Part shown: positions 22,789-34,000 of the stretch, in pieces
How the letters are laid out: each line of letters starts with the position of its first letter
Numbering within the stretch: the first letter of the stretch is position 1
NCBI GenBank assembly: GCA_001724265.1
Contig: MEDY01000088.1
Span: 19,780 to 83,779, forward strand
Reading direction: 5' to 3'
DNA: 64,000 bases
From: Rhizaria sp. SCN 62-66
Taxonomy: Eukaryota > Rhizaria, unplaced
Notes under the pieces: generated by a model
The model's database searches: none
Seen by the model: only the letters and a program-made list of their open reading frames with translations
What the model was told of the DNA's origin: nothing
Position numbers and translations under genes: made by a program

Positions 22789-25700
22789 ATGTCAGCTCCT
22801 GTCGAAGGCAAGATTCAGCTCCCCGTGGCCGGTGAGCGCAACGTGCTCATCACGTCTGCGCTGCCTTACGTGAACAACGTGCCTCACCTGGGCAACATTG
22901 TCGGCTGCGTGCTGTCCGGCGACGTTTACGCGCGCTTCTGCCGTCTTCGCGGCTACAACACGCTCTACATCTGCGGCACAGATGAGTACGGCACTGCAAC
23001 CGAGACCAAGGCCCAGCAGGAGGGCCTGACCCCGCAGCAGATCTGCGACAAGTACCATGTCATCCACAAGGCCGTGTACGACTGGTTCGACATTGCGTTC
23101 GACCACTTCGGCCGCACGTCGACGCCGACGCAGACGGCCATCGCCCAGGACATCTTCAAGAAGTGCGACGCCAACAAGTTCATTTGCTGCCAGAAGACGC
23201 AGCAGTTCTACTGTACGCCCTGCGACCGCTTCCTTGCGGACCGCTTTGTGTCGGGTGTGTGCCCGTTCTGCAAGTACGAGGACGCTAAGGGCGACCAGTG
23301 CGACAAGTGCTCCAAGCTTATCAACGCCATCGAGCTCACCAACCCGCTGTGCACGGTGTGCAAGGCCGCGCCCCAGGTCAAGGACTCGAAGCAGCTATGC
23401 CTGACGCTGCCCAAGCTTCAGTGTAAGCTCAAGAACTTTGTAAAGCAGAACTACGGCCCCTGGTCCGCTAACGCGCGCCAGGTGACGGACGCGTGGCTGG
23501 CCCAGAAGCTCATCGCGCGCCAGATCACGCGCGACCTCAAGTGGGGCACGCCCGTGCCGAAGCCGGGGTTCGACTCCAAGGTCTTCTACGTGTGGTTCGA
23601 CGCGCCGATCGGGTACATCTCCATCACGGCGGGCTACTCGGACCAGTGGCAGAAGTGGTGGAAGTGGGACCGCGCCGACGGCGCCGAGCACAAGCCCGCC
23701 GCTGACTGCGCCGACACCGCGTGCGAGGAGTGCGAAGAGCCCGCTGCGGGCCCCGAGGCCGGCGCCGAGGGCGCGGATGACAAGGACGCGAAGCTGTACA
23801 AGGACTGCGAAGGCTGCGCCGAGTGCGACGACGCGGCCAAGCCTGAGTTCGTGGACAAGTACAACGTCGAGCTGGTGCAATTTCTCGGCAAGGACAACAT
23901 CCCGTTCCACTCGGTCATGTTCCCGTCGACGCTGCTGGCCGCCAAGGACGGCTACATCATGCCCCGCACAATCTCGTCCACCGAGTACCTCAACTACGAG
24001 GGCGCCAAGTTCTCTAAGACGCGCGGCGTGGGCGTCTTCGGCGACCAGGCTCGCGACACGGGCGTGCCCTCCGAGGTCTGGCGCTATTACTTGCTGGCGA
24101 ACCGGCCCGAGCAGGCCGACACGATGTTCACCTGGGACGACTTCGCATCTAAGGCCAATTCGGAGCTGCCCAACAACCTCGGCAACCTCGTGCAGCGTGT
24201 GCTCGCCTTCATCTCCTCCAAGCTCGGCGGAGTGGTGCCTGCGGCTGTGTCCAGCAAGCTGGGCGACGCCGAGACGCAGCTCGAGACTGAGGTCGCGGAC
24301 CTGATGCAGAACTACGTCAAGCTGCTTGACACGCAGTCGCTCAAGGACGCGCTGCGCACGGCCATGAACATCTCCATGGCCGGCAACAAGTACATGCAGG
24401 ACAAGAAGCCCTGGGCACTCACCGAGGACGCCGAGGCGTGCGGCACCGCGCTGGCAGTGCTCACGCAGCTCATCTACTTGCTCGCCATCATCCTCGACCC
24501 CTTCATGCCGGGCTTCTCGCGCAAGGTCTTCGCGCAGCTCAACCTCACCATGCCCACGACCCCGCTCAAGAACATCGAGGCCGGCATGGAGGGCAGCGCC
24601 TGGCCCCTTGCCAAGATCCTCGCCGCGGCCGCCGCGGCCGCGCAGAACCCCGAGGCTGCGGTCGTGCCGGGCCTCATCGTCGTGCCCGCGGGCCACAAGC
24701 TCGGCGCGCCCGCGCCCATTTTCGGCAAGCTCGACGCCGGCCGCGTCACCGAGCTCCGCCAGAAGTTCCAGGTACGTACCCACACGCCTATCTTTCACGT
24801 TATATTATCCGTTTGGTACGGATGCAACGTCTTGTTTTTTTTTTTTTCTTCCTGTTTTATATCTTCATACCCACTCTACTGTTTCTGTTGCTCCTTTTGC
24901 AGGGTGCTGTGACCGAGGCCACTGGCGCCCCGTTCCCGATGACACTGGTGACCGGCGTGGTGACCGAGGTGGGCGAGCACCCCACCAACGCCAAGTGTTA
25001 CGTGCTCAAGGTCGACTGCGGCGAGCCCGAGCAGCGGCAGATCGTGTCGACGCTCGTGGCCAGCTACTCGCCCGAGGCGCTGCTGGGCAAGACTGTGCTC
25101 GTGTTGACCAACCTCAAGCCGGGCAAGTTCGGCGGTGTGCTCTCGCAGGGCATGATCCTCACCGCGCTCTACGCAGAGGGCGACAAGACGACCATCAAGG
25201 TCCTCACCTCGGCCGCGCCCAAGGGCTCTAAGGCCGTCCCCGAGGGCTCTCACCATGAACCCGTCAAGGTCTTCGACGTCAAGTCCAAGCTCAACGCCGT
25301 CCAGCTTAACACCGTTGCGGGTGGCAAGGTACGATTTAACACAACACACAATGTTCATGATACTATCGCGCAACACAGTCATGTTGCGCGTTCTTTTTTA
25401 TGCGCTGCTTTATGCGAAGGAGACAGCTTTGCTGGACTTATGGTCCCGTAGCCTGTTTCTGATTCAACAGCGCTAGATTCTCAACTTTAATACGCTCACC
25501 TTTTGCGAAGGAGACAGTTTTGCTGAACCGAATGGTTTTTTAGCCTGTTTCTGATGTAGGCGAGCAAGATTCTACTTGTTCTTTTTTGTTTTTTGTTTTG
25601 TTTTGTTTGTTCTTACATCACTGTTGGTGACAACTCCCAATTCCATGTTGTCTCACTTCGTTTTCTGCCACCCCCTTCTTGCCTTGGTTTCCGCCCCCAC

Positions 25701-25789
25701 AGATCCACGTCGGCACCGCGCCGCTCATGATCGGCACCCACGCGGTCGAGGCCGACGGTGGCGCTCCCGAAGGTGCCACCGTCTGCTAA
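22789..25789 (+). CDS. Methionyl-tRNA synthetase, cytosolic type, with C-terminal tRNA-binding (EMAPII/Arc1p-like) domain
   Basis: Charges tRNA-Met with methionine using ATP. Exons 22789-24771, 24903-25328 and 25703-25789 join at codon boundaries (831 residues, UAA). Class I signatures: HLGN at residues 33-36 (HIGH motif) and KFSKT at 407-411 (KMSKS motif). A zinc-knuckle segment follows the first half of the Rossmann fold, with CTPC, CPFC, CDKC and CTVC pairs. The anticodon-binding helical region follows (ITAELPNN-like block present as SELPNNLGNLVQRVL). From residue ~662 there is an OB-fold tRNA-binding domain (GKFGGVLSQGMILTALY). Odd: a ~60-residue acidic, Cys-rich insertion near residues 297-355, where the family is continuous. 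Introns start GTACGT and GTACGA; the second intron and the 3'UTR intron carry structured RNAs. Confidence 0.95.
25402..25480 (+). ncRNA. Intron-encoded hairpin RNA, copy a (AGA-box H/ACA-like)
   Basis: Lies in the second MetRS intron. Lower stem GCGCTG/CAGCGC, then an internal loop with TTTATGCGAAG on the 5' side and TGATTCAA on the 3' side. Upper stem GAGACAG/CTGTTTC, then GCT/AGC, then apical stem GGAC/GTCC. AGA starts exactly 15 nt after the upper stem closes, followed by TTC. The layout matches single-hairpin guide RNAs with an AGA box as known in trypanosomatids and Euglena (family knowledge). The guide role is inference. Confidence 0.7.
25494..25572 (+). ncRNA. Intron-encoded hairpin RNA, copy b (AGA-box H/ACA-like)
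   Basis: Second unit in the same MetRS intron. Lower stem GCTCACC/GGCGAGC (one mismatch), internal loop TTTTGCGAAG / TGATGTA, upper stem GAGACAG/CTGTTTC, GCT/AGC, and apical stem GAACC/GGTTT. AGA again follows the upper stem by 15 nt. The apical stem differs from copies a, c and d by compensatory changes, while the loop sequence is the same. Confidence 0.7.
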
Positions 25790-25905
25790 GCGCTCGGTAC
25801 TGAGCGCTCGGAGCACTGAGTCCCTGCCTCCCGCCCTTGTCTCTCACCAGGTACGCACCCTAATCTGACTCCCTCAGTTATTGCCGATTTTTTTGCTGCT
25901 TATGT

Positions 25906-25984
25906 GCGTTGTACTTTGCGAAAGAGACAGTTTTGCTGGACCTCTGGTCTAATAGCCTGTCTCTGATTCGGTCACGCTAGATTC
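25906..25984 (+). ncRNA. Intron-encoded hairpin RNA, copy c (AGA-box H/ACA-like)
   Basis: First unit of the 3'UTR intron. Lower stem GCGT/ACGC, internal loop TTTGCGAAA / TGATTCGGTC, upper stem GAGACAG/CTGTCTC (a G-U pair in the other copies is G-C here), and apical stem GGACC/GGTCT. AGA lies 15 nt after the upper stem. It is more like copy a than b or d, which supports duplication of an a+b pair. Confidence 0.7.
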
Positions 25985-25995
25985 TTCAACTTTAC

Positions 25996-26073
25996 GCTCA
26001 CCTTTTGCGAAGGAGACAGTTTTGCTGAGCCACCGGCTCTCTAGCCTGTTTCTGATGTAGGCGAGCAAGATTT
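25996..26073 (+). ncRNA. Intron-encoded hairpin RNA, copy d (AGA-box H/ACA-like)
   Basis: Second unit of the 3'UTR intron. Lower stem GCTCACC/GGCGAGC identical to copy b, loop TTTTGCGAAG / TGATGTA, upper stem GAGACAG/CTGTTTC, and apical stem GAGCC/GGCTC fully changed but still paired. AGA lies 15 nt after the upper stem, followed by a T run. Confidence 0.7.
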
Positions 26074-26222
26074 TTGTTTTTATACGTTCTTATATCTTTT
26101 TCTAGTCCTTTGAGTCTTTTCTTGATGAAGAGGTCTTGTCACACAATCTTTCACTTCTCTTGCAAACACACTCGCTCACTTTGTCCCCTTTTATGATAAC
26201 GCTTTGATTTTCTTGTTCGCAG

Positions 26223-26972
26223 AGCTCGACTGCCGACTCCAACGCTGCGTTCGCAGTTATATGTTTTCTTAACATTTTCTTTTGCTTTTACTCCGCCACC
26301 TAAGCCACTTGATTTCTCTAGTCTCACAACGTCTCTTGTAGCTCGCCATTTCCGGTGGCTGCACAGGCGTAATAATACACACCGTAACTACCAGTTTTTC
26401 TCACATTCACTGAGTACTTACAACACTCCATCAATGGAATGCTCAACGAGATTTGCGCGATTGGGGTGGGTTTGATTCTGTATTGATGTTAAACATGCGT
26501 CTTTGTCCTTAAAGTCAGCGGACTGTGACTGAGTATGAACGGGCCGCTTTCGGGAAGCGACACGATATCAAACATACGGTCGTCAGTGCGGACATACGAA
26601 CAGAGACACACGTGTATGCAACGCATCGCTAGAGTAAACATGAGTAGAAAAAGCTTTGTAACGGGACGGAGTCGAGACACGACTCAGGAAAAAAGAAAAA
26701 TCTCGACGTAGGCCTTGAGGGGTAGCCCACATATAATTGATCGAGTGCCTGCTGAGCACACCGGGGTTGGGACAACCCAATATGTCCTTGTCGCACTGGA
26801 GTGTGACTTGATGTGTCATCAATCAAACACAACACGAGTCACAAGCTTCGATGCAGCGCAGTCACGCAGACACCAAGCATTGCCAACCCAGACTAACATA
26901 TGACAATAATGCAGTGACTCAGTAGACCGAGGCGGTCACCGAATTGCAGCGGCAACATCAGCAACAACACGC
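26223..26972. other. Convergent intergenic region
   Basis: Between the last exon of the MetRS 3'UTR (plus) and the SRP14 stop (minus). It holds a short GGGTTG/CAACCC hairpin near 26763-26777. No gene was recognised. Confidence 0.5.
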
Positions 26973-27467
26973 TTAGGCGGCCTTGGACTTCTTGGTGGCA
27001 GCCTTACCGGCGGAGTCGGCGCGGCGCTTGGCGTCTCGGCGCGAGACGTCACCGTCGCGGACAAGCCCGCCCGTGGTGTGCGCGCGGTAGATGCTGTTGT
27101 AGTACTTCTGGAAGGACGCGGCCTCGCCGGCGGGGACGACGCAGGAGATCTTCTTTGGGCCGAGCACGGCGCGGACGAGGCAGCCCGCCTCGCCGAGCGT
27201 GTGGTCCACCGGTGCAGCCGCGGGCTTCTTGCCCTTCTGGGAACCCTTCTTAGAACCCTTCACAGCGGCGGGCTTCGCAGCAGCGGCCGCAGCAGCAGGC
27301 TTGGGCGTCTCAGTGCCAGTCTTGTTGTTGGAGGGAGGCAGGTTGGCCTCACCAGCAATCGCGTAGCGCTTGAAAGAGACGTCCACAGTGCCCGTATTCT
27401 TGGTCGTTGACGTGTTCAACATGCGCGTAAACTGATCCAGGAACGCGTCCGGAGTCAAACGAACCAT
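26973..27467 (-). CDS. SRP14: Signal recognition particle 14-kDa subunit (SRP14)
   Basis: 164 residues, UAA stop, no intron in the coding part. SRP14 pairs with SRP9 on the Alu domain of SRP RNA and slows elongation during targeting to the ER. Family features seen: N-terminal VRLTPDAFLDQFTRML; a beta strand VDVSFKRYA (residues ~29-37); the core strand CLVRAVLGPKKISCVVPAGEAASFQKYYNSIYRA (in pieces, residues ~96-129), which matches the ..LLRA..GKKKIST.V...E...F...Y...LR. pattern; and a Lys/Ala-rich basic tail. Odd: the central loop is expanded to about 50 residues of Ala/Lys/Pro. Start ATG 27467 follows a pyrimidine-rich TTTCTAG, possibly the end of a 5'UTR intron. Confidence 0.9.
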   Translation of the reverse strand: MVRLTPDAFLDQFTRMLNTSTTKNTGTVDVSFKRYAIAGEANLPPSNNKTGTETPKPAAAAAAAKPAAVKGSKKGSQKGKKPAAAPVDHTLGEAGCLVRAVLGPKKISCVVPAGEAASFQKYYNSIYRAHTTGGLVRDGDVSRRDAKRRADSAGKAATKKSKAA

Positions 27468-28038
27468 ATTCCTAGAAAGGGATATCAGGAATGGTCAGAT
27501 TGGGAATGAAAACGAAGAAATTGTGGGGTGTGAGAGGAAGTCATGACACAGCAGTACAATCATAGGAATATCTCATCATAGACTCGACACAATAACAACT
27601 GGCAAACACCTGTATTGTATGCGACACAAGTCGACCAGAACATAAATAAGACACTTCAAAATCTACTTAACATGCCGAGATATAGAATCAATTCGGCGTT
27701 TCCTCGGTCCAAGTGACTGTGCGCAGCCAGGCGGCTTCCTTTCTCGAGTTTGAATCGGTCGGTAACGGCGAGTTGCTCATTTAGCCCCACAGCGCCTCTA
27801 AAACACCACCTGTTCATACTTAAATTTCATTTATGATACATTTACTATTTGACACTATCGCAACTTTAATCTTGCACTGAATGACGTTACACTGGGCTCA
27901 TAGACCTTATTTTGTTGACTACCGCCACCGGTTCTTTTTGACTTGTGTCTTCCCCTCTCTTTAGCGACTTGCAGGCGACTACTCTTTCCAACTGCAGACT
28001 CTTGACAACTTTGCACACACCACACACTTTTTGACGTC
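27468..28038. other. Divergent promoter region between SRP14 and dynein
   Basis: About 0.57 kb, AT-rich, shared upstream region. Pyrimidine-rich segments ending in CAG just upstream of ATG 28039 may mark a leader intron. No ORF or RNA gene was recognised. Confidence 0.45.
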
Positions 28039-31000
28039 ATGTCTGCGTCCGGCCCGGGCTCCGGCCGTTCTTTCGGTGGTGCGCCAGCGGGTGCCCACCC
28101 CCAGCAGACCGTTTACACACATGGTCCCTTCGGCGAGCCTTTGAACCCGCTCAAGGACCTTAACCCGAGCGAGATCTTTGGCGCTCACGCCGACGGCTCC
28201 TCGGGTCTTAGCGGTGCCGCGCACACTGCTCCGCCGCGCGCGAGCCGCACAATGGGCCTTCATGTGCCCCAACGCACGGCGATGCACCAGCCCGCTCCTC
28301 CCGGCCAGCCTGGCTTCTTTGCTAGCGGCATGTCGATGACCACGTCGTCTTCGACCGCGCCCGCTTCGAAGCGTCACTCCGCATCGGCGGCTGCTGCTGC
28401 GGGTAGCATGCGCGCGCGCGACGGCGCCGCTCCTCAGGCGCCGCCTGCGACGGGCATCTCGGCCAGCATCGAGCCGTTTCTGGCCAAGCAGGTCCGCGCC
28501 GCCGTGGCCGCGCGCTCCGTGTCGACGCAGCTGCACCTCCCGCTGCTGCGCGACTATGTCGACTCCTCTGCGTCTTCCTCCGCCGCGGGCCCTGCTGCCG
28601 CCGCCGCCGCTGCTGCTGCCGCCGCTGCGGCCGCAGCGGGTAATGGCGAGGACGCCGACGCTGCTGCCTCTGCCGCTGCTGCTGCTGCTGCCGCTGCTGC
28701 TGCCGCGGCCGGCCCCAACGGCACCGGCGTGGTTGCGACGACTGCCGCGAATGTACAGGTGACGCTGCAGACAGGCGAGGACGCGATCAAGTTCTTTGTG
28801 CAGCATGGCGCGGGGAACCCGCTCAAGTTCGTCTACTGCAACCGCGCGGACGCGCAGCCCGAGGCGCGGCGCGTCGCCATCTCAGGTCTTCAGGACGACG
28901 CGCAGCGCACGACGGCCGAGACCAAGATCATCGGCTCGGGCATGACGCGCGAGCAGGCGCGGGCCGCGGCCATCGCGAAGCTCGCGGCCGTGACCTCGAC
29001 GCTGTCGTACCGGCCCTACGATCTCACCATCGTGTCGCGCAAGCAGGCCAACACAGAGTTCTTCACAGTGTCCGGCACGGGCGTGGTGCACGTGCTGCCT
29101 GACGCTCCGACTGAGTTCATGCCGCTCACGGACTGGATGCACCAGGCCTCGTCCTTCAACGTGCTTCGCTCCTCACGCTTCTTCCAGCACTTTCTCTCCT
29201 CAAAGACCTTCCGCCTGTGGCGCGCCAACGTGCGCTACCGCCTTTTCTGCAAGCAGCGCCAGATGCTGCAGCGCAATCTTTTCCTCGCGCGGCCTTCGTT
29301 CTGCTCTTCACTGCTGCAGGTGAACCGCATCGTGTACGAGATGCAGCAGGTGCCGCTGCTGCGCCACCGTCAGGCCATCTTCTCCGACGCCGAATACAAC
29401 GAGCAGCAGCTGCAGGAGCGCACACAGGCTGCTAAGACGCTGGAACAGAAGGTCGCCCAGCTCGAGTCCGAGGTTGAGCGCGTGTGCAAGGGCGCGCGCG
29501 ACCGTGCCAAGCAGTACGACCAGGGCATCACGTCTGACGACCTGGCGACGTCCAAGTTCGCCCAGTACCTCCTTAAGGACGGCTCGCGTGGCAAGTCCAT
29601 GGTGGCGATCAAGAAGGAGCGCGCAGACCGCATCCGCAAGCTCAAGCACGCCGCGCTCGAGGCCGACATGCTGGGCGAGTTCGTGCGCCTGGTCGACTAC
29701 ATGCAGGTCGAGGGGCTCGTGCACTCGGCCATCACCGCCGTCGCACGCCTCTTGGGCATCCTGCACGAGCCCGGCCGCGCGAAGCGGCCCATGTTCCAGA
29801 CCTCTGTGGCCTTCGGCGACGCTGCGCTGGTCTTCTCGCCGACCGTGGGCGACTTCGCGAAGCTGCTGCGCGACGCGGCCGAGGGCGCCGTGCACACGGT
29901 CGCGACTGCGGACCGCGTGCTGCTGCTGCCGCGCCTCAAGCCCTTCGTGTCTTCGCTCGTGTCCGAGTACCCACACGTGGGTCACATGGTGTCGGCGGAC
30001 CCGATCTTCGCCGCGTGTCTGCATGCCATCGAGAGCAAGGTCCTGGCAGACTTTAAGGCCGTGTCGGACAACATCCAGGTGCTGGAGCGCTACCGCCCTG
30101 TGTTCGAATTCGGCAAGTCGTGGCCGCAGTCGCCGTACTGCTACCGCGGGCCGCAGGGCCAGCTCGCCGACGTGGCGCCCGAGACGATGGAGGCGGACAT
30201 GAAGCAGCAGGTTGACTGGGCCGCCACCATCGGCAACATCAAAAACTCGTACGAAGGCGGCGTGTTCCAGGCCGAGACCAAGAACCTCAAGGGCCGTCTG
30301 CTGCCCATCTCCGAGGGCGCGCTGGTGGGCATGAAGGAGTACTTGCTGCTGCGCTTCCGCGTCAAGTCGAGCGAACTCAAGGACATGCTGCGCGAGCGCA
30401 TCCGTCTGCTCAAGGAGGACCCGCCGGAGCTGGCGCTTTTCGCCAAGCACGTGCACACGTTCAACACGCTCGTGGGCGAGGCGCGCGAATTGCTGCTGCG
30501 CGCGCGCCAGGTCGAGTTTATGTTCCACTTGCTGGAGCGCTACGGCGTCGACGTCACCATCGACTCGGTGCAATACGAGGAGGGTCAGGCCATCGTGCAG
30601 GACTTCTCCGCGCAGCTCGGGCTCGCCGAGCAGCGCATCGAGGAGCGCATGGGCCTCATGAAGGGCCAAGTGTACCAACGCATCGCCAAGCTCACCGGCG
30701 AGCTCAGCGCGCAGCGCATGCGCCTCATGGAGGGCGAGTTTGTCAACGACAAGGCCAAGCCTGACGACGTGCTGCAGGACCTCGTGGCCGTGGACGAGGC
30801 CATCGGCGCCATCGAGGCCGAGATCAAGCGCACCGAGGACTTCCAGGTGCTGTTCAAGATGGACCCTTACCGGTTCGACGACCATCTCAAGGACTGCCGC
30901 CGCACGTTCGAGCTCAAGGAGCGCTTCTGGACGCTGTACCGCGACTGGCTGCGCAAGACGAGCGAGTGGAACAAGATCGATTTTCTGTCCCTCAACGTGG

Positions 31001-34000
31001 ACAAGATGGCGATCGACGTGCGCGACATGTACACGAGCTCGCACGAGCTGACGCGCCAGGTGCGCGACAAGCAGGGCCGCGAGATCGCCGTGACAGTGCG
31101 CCTGAAGCGCATGATCCAGGAGTACAAGCTCATCATGCCGCTTGTGCTGGAGCTTGGCAACCCGGCGATGCGGCCGCAGCACTGGCGCACGCTCTTCACG
31201 CAGATGGGCCAGACGTGGACTTCGGAGAAGGACATCGCGCTCAAGAAGCTGCGCGCGCTCAACATCTTCTCCTACAAGACGCTCATCAACGAGGTGTGCG
31301 AGTCTGCCGTGGGCGAGTATTCGCTCGAGCAGGGTCTGGCCAAGATTGAGGCTGCATGGAGCAAGACGAACTTCGTCCTGGTGCCGTACCAGAAGCAGAA
31401 GGACGACCTCGTGTGGATCCTCGGCGACGTCGAGGAGGTCTCCGTGCTGCTCGAGGAGCACCAGATGGTGCTGCAGTCTATGCTGGGCTCGCAGTACATC
31501 AAGGCTGTGCAGGCACAGGTCGAGGACTGGGAGCGCAAGCTCGCCACGCTGGCCGACGTGCTCGAGGAGTGGCTCACCTGCCAGCGCGGCTGGATGTACA
31601 TGGAGCCCATCTTCTCCGCCGTCGACATCCAGCGCCAGCTCCCCACCGAGGCCAAGATTTTCTCGGAGGTCGACCGCTTCTGGCGCGAGCTCATGCGCCG
31701 CTGCTCTAAGTCCCCCAATGTACTCGCCTCGGCCACAGCCAACAACATCCTGCCGCTGCTGATCAAGAACAATGCCGACTTGGACCGCATCCAGAAGCAG
31801 CTCGAGGAGTACCTTGAGACCAAGCGTGCCGCTTTCCCGCGTTTTTACTTCCTCGCCAACGAAGAGCTGTTGCAGATCCTGGCCCAGGCGCGCGAGCCCC
31901 AGGCCGTGCAGCCGCACCTCAACAAGTGCTTCGAGAACATCCAGCGCCTGTCGTTCACCAACACGGCCAACTCCGTTGAAGTCACCGGTATGGTGTCGAG
32001 CGAGAACGAGGAGGTCGCCTTCCCGCAGCACATCTTCACCGTCGGTTCCACCGAGGCCTGGCTCAACGACGTCGAGGCCACGATGCGCCGCACCGTGCGC
32101 CTCAACATCAAGCGCGCGCTTGTGGCCTACCCGACCACGCGCCAGGGCGCGATCGAGCGCGGCCAGTGGCTGCGCCAGTTCCCCTCGCAGGCCATCCTTA
32201 CGGCGGACCAGGTGATGTGGACGCAGAACGTCACGGCCGCGCTCTCGGCCATGGAGAAGGGCGCCAACCCGGGCGCACTTGCCGACTTTTTCGACTTCTC
32301 CAAGGCGCAGATCGCGGCCATGGTCGCGCTTATCCGCGGCGACCTCACGCCGCTCGAGCGCCAGATGATGTCTAACCTCATCATCATCGACGTCCACGCA
32401 CGCGACGTCGTCGAGAACCTGCTCAACGCCAAATGCAGCAAGCTCGGCGCTTTTGACTGGATCAAGCAGCTGCGCTATTACTGGCTCGCTGACAAGGACC
32501 GCTGGATTGCCAACGGCTCCCCCGCGCCCTATGCCAGCTCGGCTGCCGGCGTTGCTGGTGCCGCCGGTGCGGCCGCTGCTGCCCGCGCGCGCGGTGCGGC
32601 TGGCAAGGCGGGCTCTGCCAACGCGGGCGGCAAGGTTGCCGTGAGCACCGACGACGGCGAGGTCGCGGACTGGGAGCAATGCGTGGTGCGCCAGACGACG
32701 GGCGAGTTTGCGTACCGCTACGAGTACCTCGGCAACGCGACTCGCCTCGTCATCACGGCGCTGACTGACCGCTGCTACCTCACGCTTACGGGCGCGCTCG
32801 CCATGCACAACGGTGGCTCACCACAGGGCCCCGCCGGTACGGGCAAGACTGAGACCGTCAAGGACCTCGGTAAGGCGATGGCCAACCAGGTTGTCGTGTT
32901 CAACTGCTCCGACGCACTCGAGATCGGCACCATGTCGCGCTTCTTCTCCGGCCTGGCGCAGGCCGGCGCGTGGGCGTGCTTCGATGAGTTCAACCGTATC
33001 GACATCGAAGTGCTGTCCGTCATCGCGCAGCAGATCCTGACGATCCAGACTGCGATCATCGCACACCGCAACCCGTTTGAGTTCCAGGGCCGTCTCATCC
33101 CGCTCGACCCCTCGTTCGGCGTCTTCATCACCATGAACCCCGGCTACGCGGGTCGCTCCGAGCTGCCCGACAACCTGAAGGCGCTGTTCCGCCCCGTCGC
33201 GATGATGGTGCCCGACTACGCCATGATTGCGCAGATTATCCTCTTCTCCGAAGGCTTCGAGAACGCACCCTCGCTGTCGAAGAAGATGGTCCAGCTCTAC
33301 AAGCTGGCCTCGGAGCAGCTCTCGCAGCAGGACCACTACGACTTCGGTATGCGTGCCGTTAAGTCCGTGCTCGTCATGGCCGGCGCGCTCAAGCGCCGCA
33401 GTGACGACGTGCCCGAGGACGTGGTGCTGATTCGCGCTATGCGCGACAGCAACATCCCTAAGTTCCTCGCGCAGGACATCCCGCTCTTCCAGGGCATCAT
33501 CTCGGACCTCTTCCCAGGCGTCGCCGTGCCCGAGGTCCCGATGACGCATCTCGAGCGCGCCGTGCACGACTCGCTCACCGACGCCGGGCTGCAGCCGCTG
33601 CCCTCGCTTATCAACAAGATCATCCAGCTCCACGAGACCGTGGTGGTGCGCACCGGTGTCATGGTCGTTGGCTCGTCCTTCACTGGCAAGACCACCTGCT
33701 CCAAGGTGCTCGCACGCGCGCTGGGCCGGCTTTACAAGTCAAACCCGGCGGCCGCGGCCGCTGACGCGTTCGTGCGCGAGGTCGAGACGTACACGCTTAA
33801 CCCTAAGGCCGTCACCATGGGCCAGCTCTACGGCCAGGTCAACTCCGTGTCGAACGAGTGGACCGACGGTTTGGTGTCGGACCTGGTCCGCACGCTCGCG
33901 GCCGAGACGCACACGCCCTCGCGCAAGTGGGTCCTCTTCGACGGCCCCGTCGACGCGCTCTGGATTGAGAACATGAACACCGTACTCGACGACAACAAGA

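Larger units (their letters stand above)
25851..26222 (+). other. Intron in the 3'UTR of MetRS, host of two hairpin RNAs
   Basis: Begins GTACGC after CACCAG and ends TTCGCAG, 62 bp beyond the UAA of MetRS. It has the same splice signals as the coding introns of this window and carries hairpin copies c and d. A 3'UTR intron is unusual because it may expose the mRNA to nonsense-mediated decay; here it may exist to carry the RNAs (inference). Confidence 0.6.

Noticed and set aside
25402-26073. C/D-box snoRNA reading of the repeated intron units (CTGATG present)
   Set aside because: No C box near the 5' end with a terminal stem to a 3' D box. The covarying two-stem hairpin with AGA at fixed distance fits the H/ACA type better.
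29308-32808. 1,166-codon minus-strand ORF inside the dynein gene
   Set aside because: High GC suppresses stops on the opposite strand. Its composition is Arg/His/Leu noise and the plus strand is unmistakable dynein.
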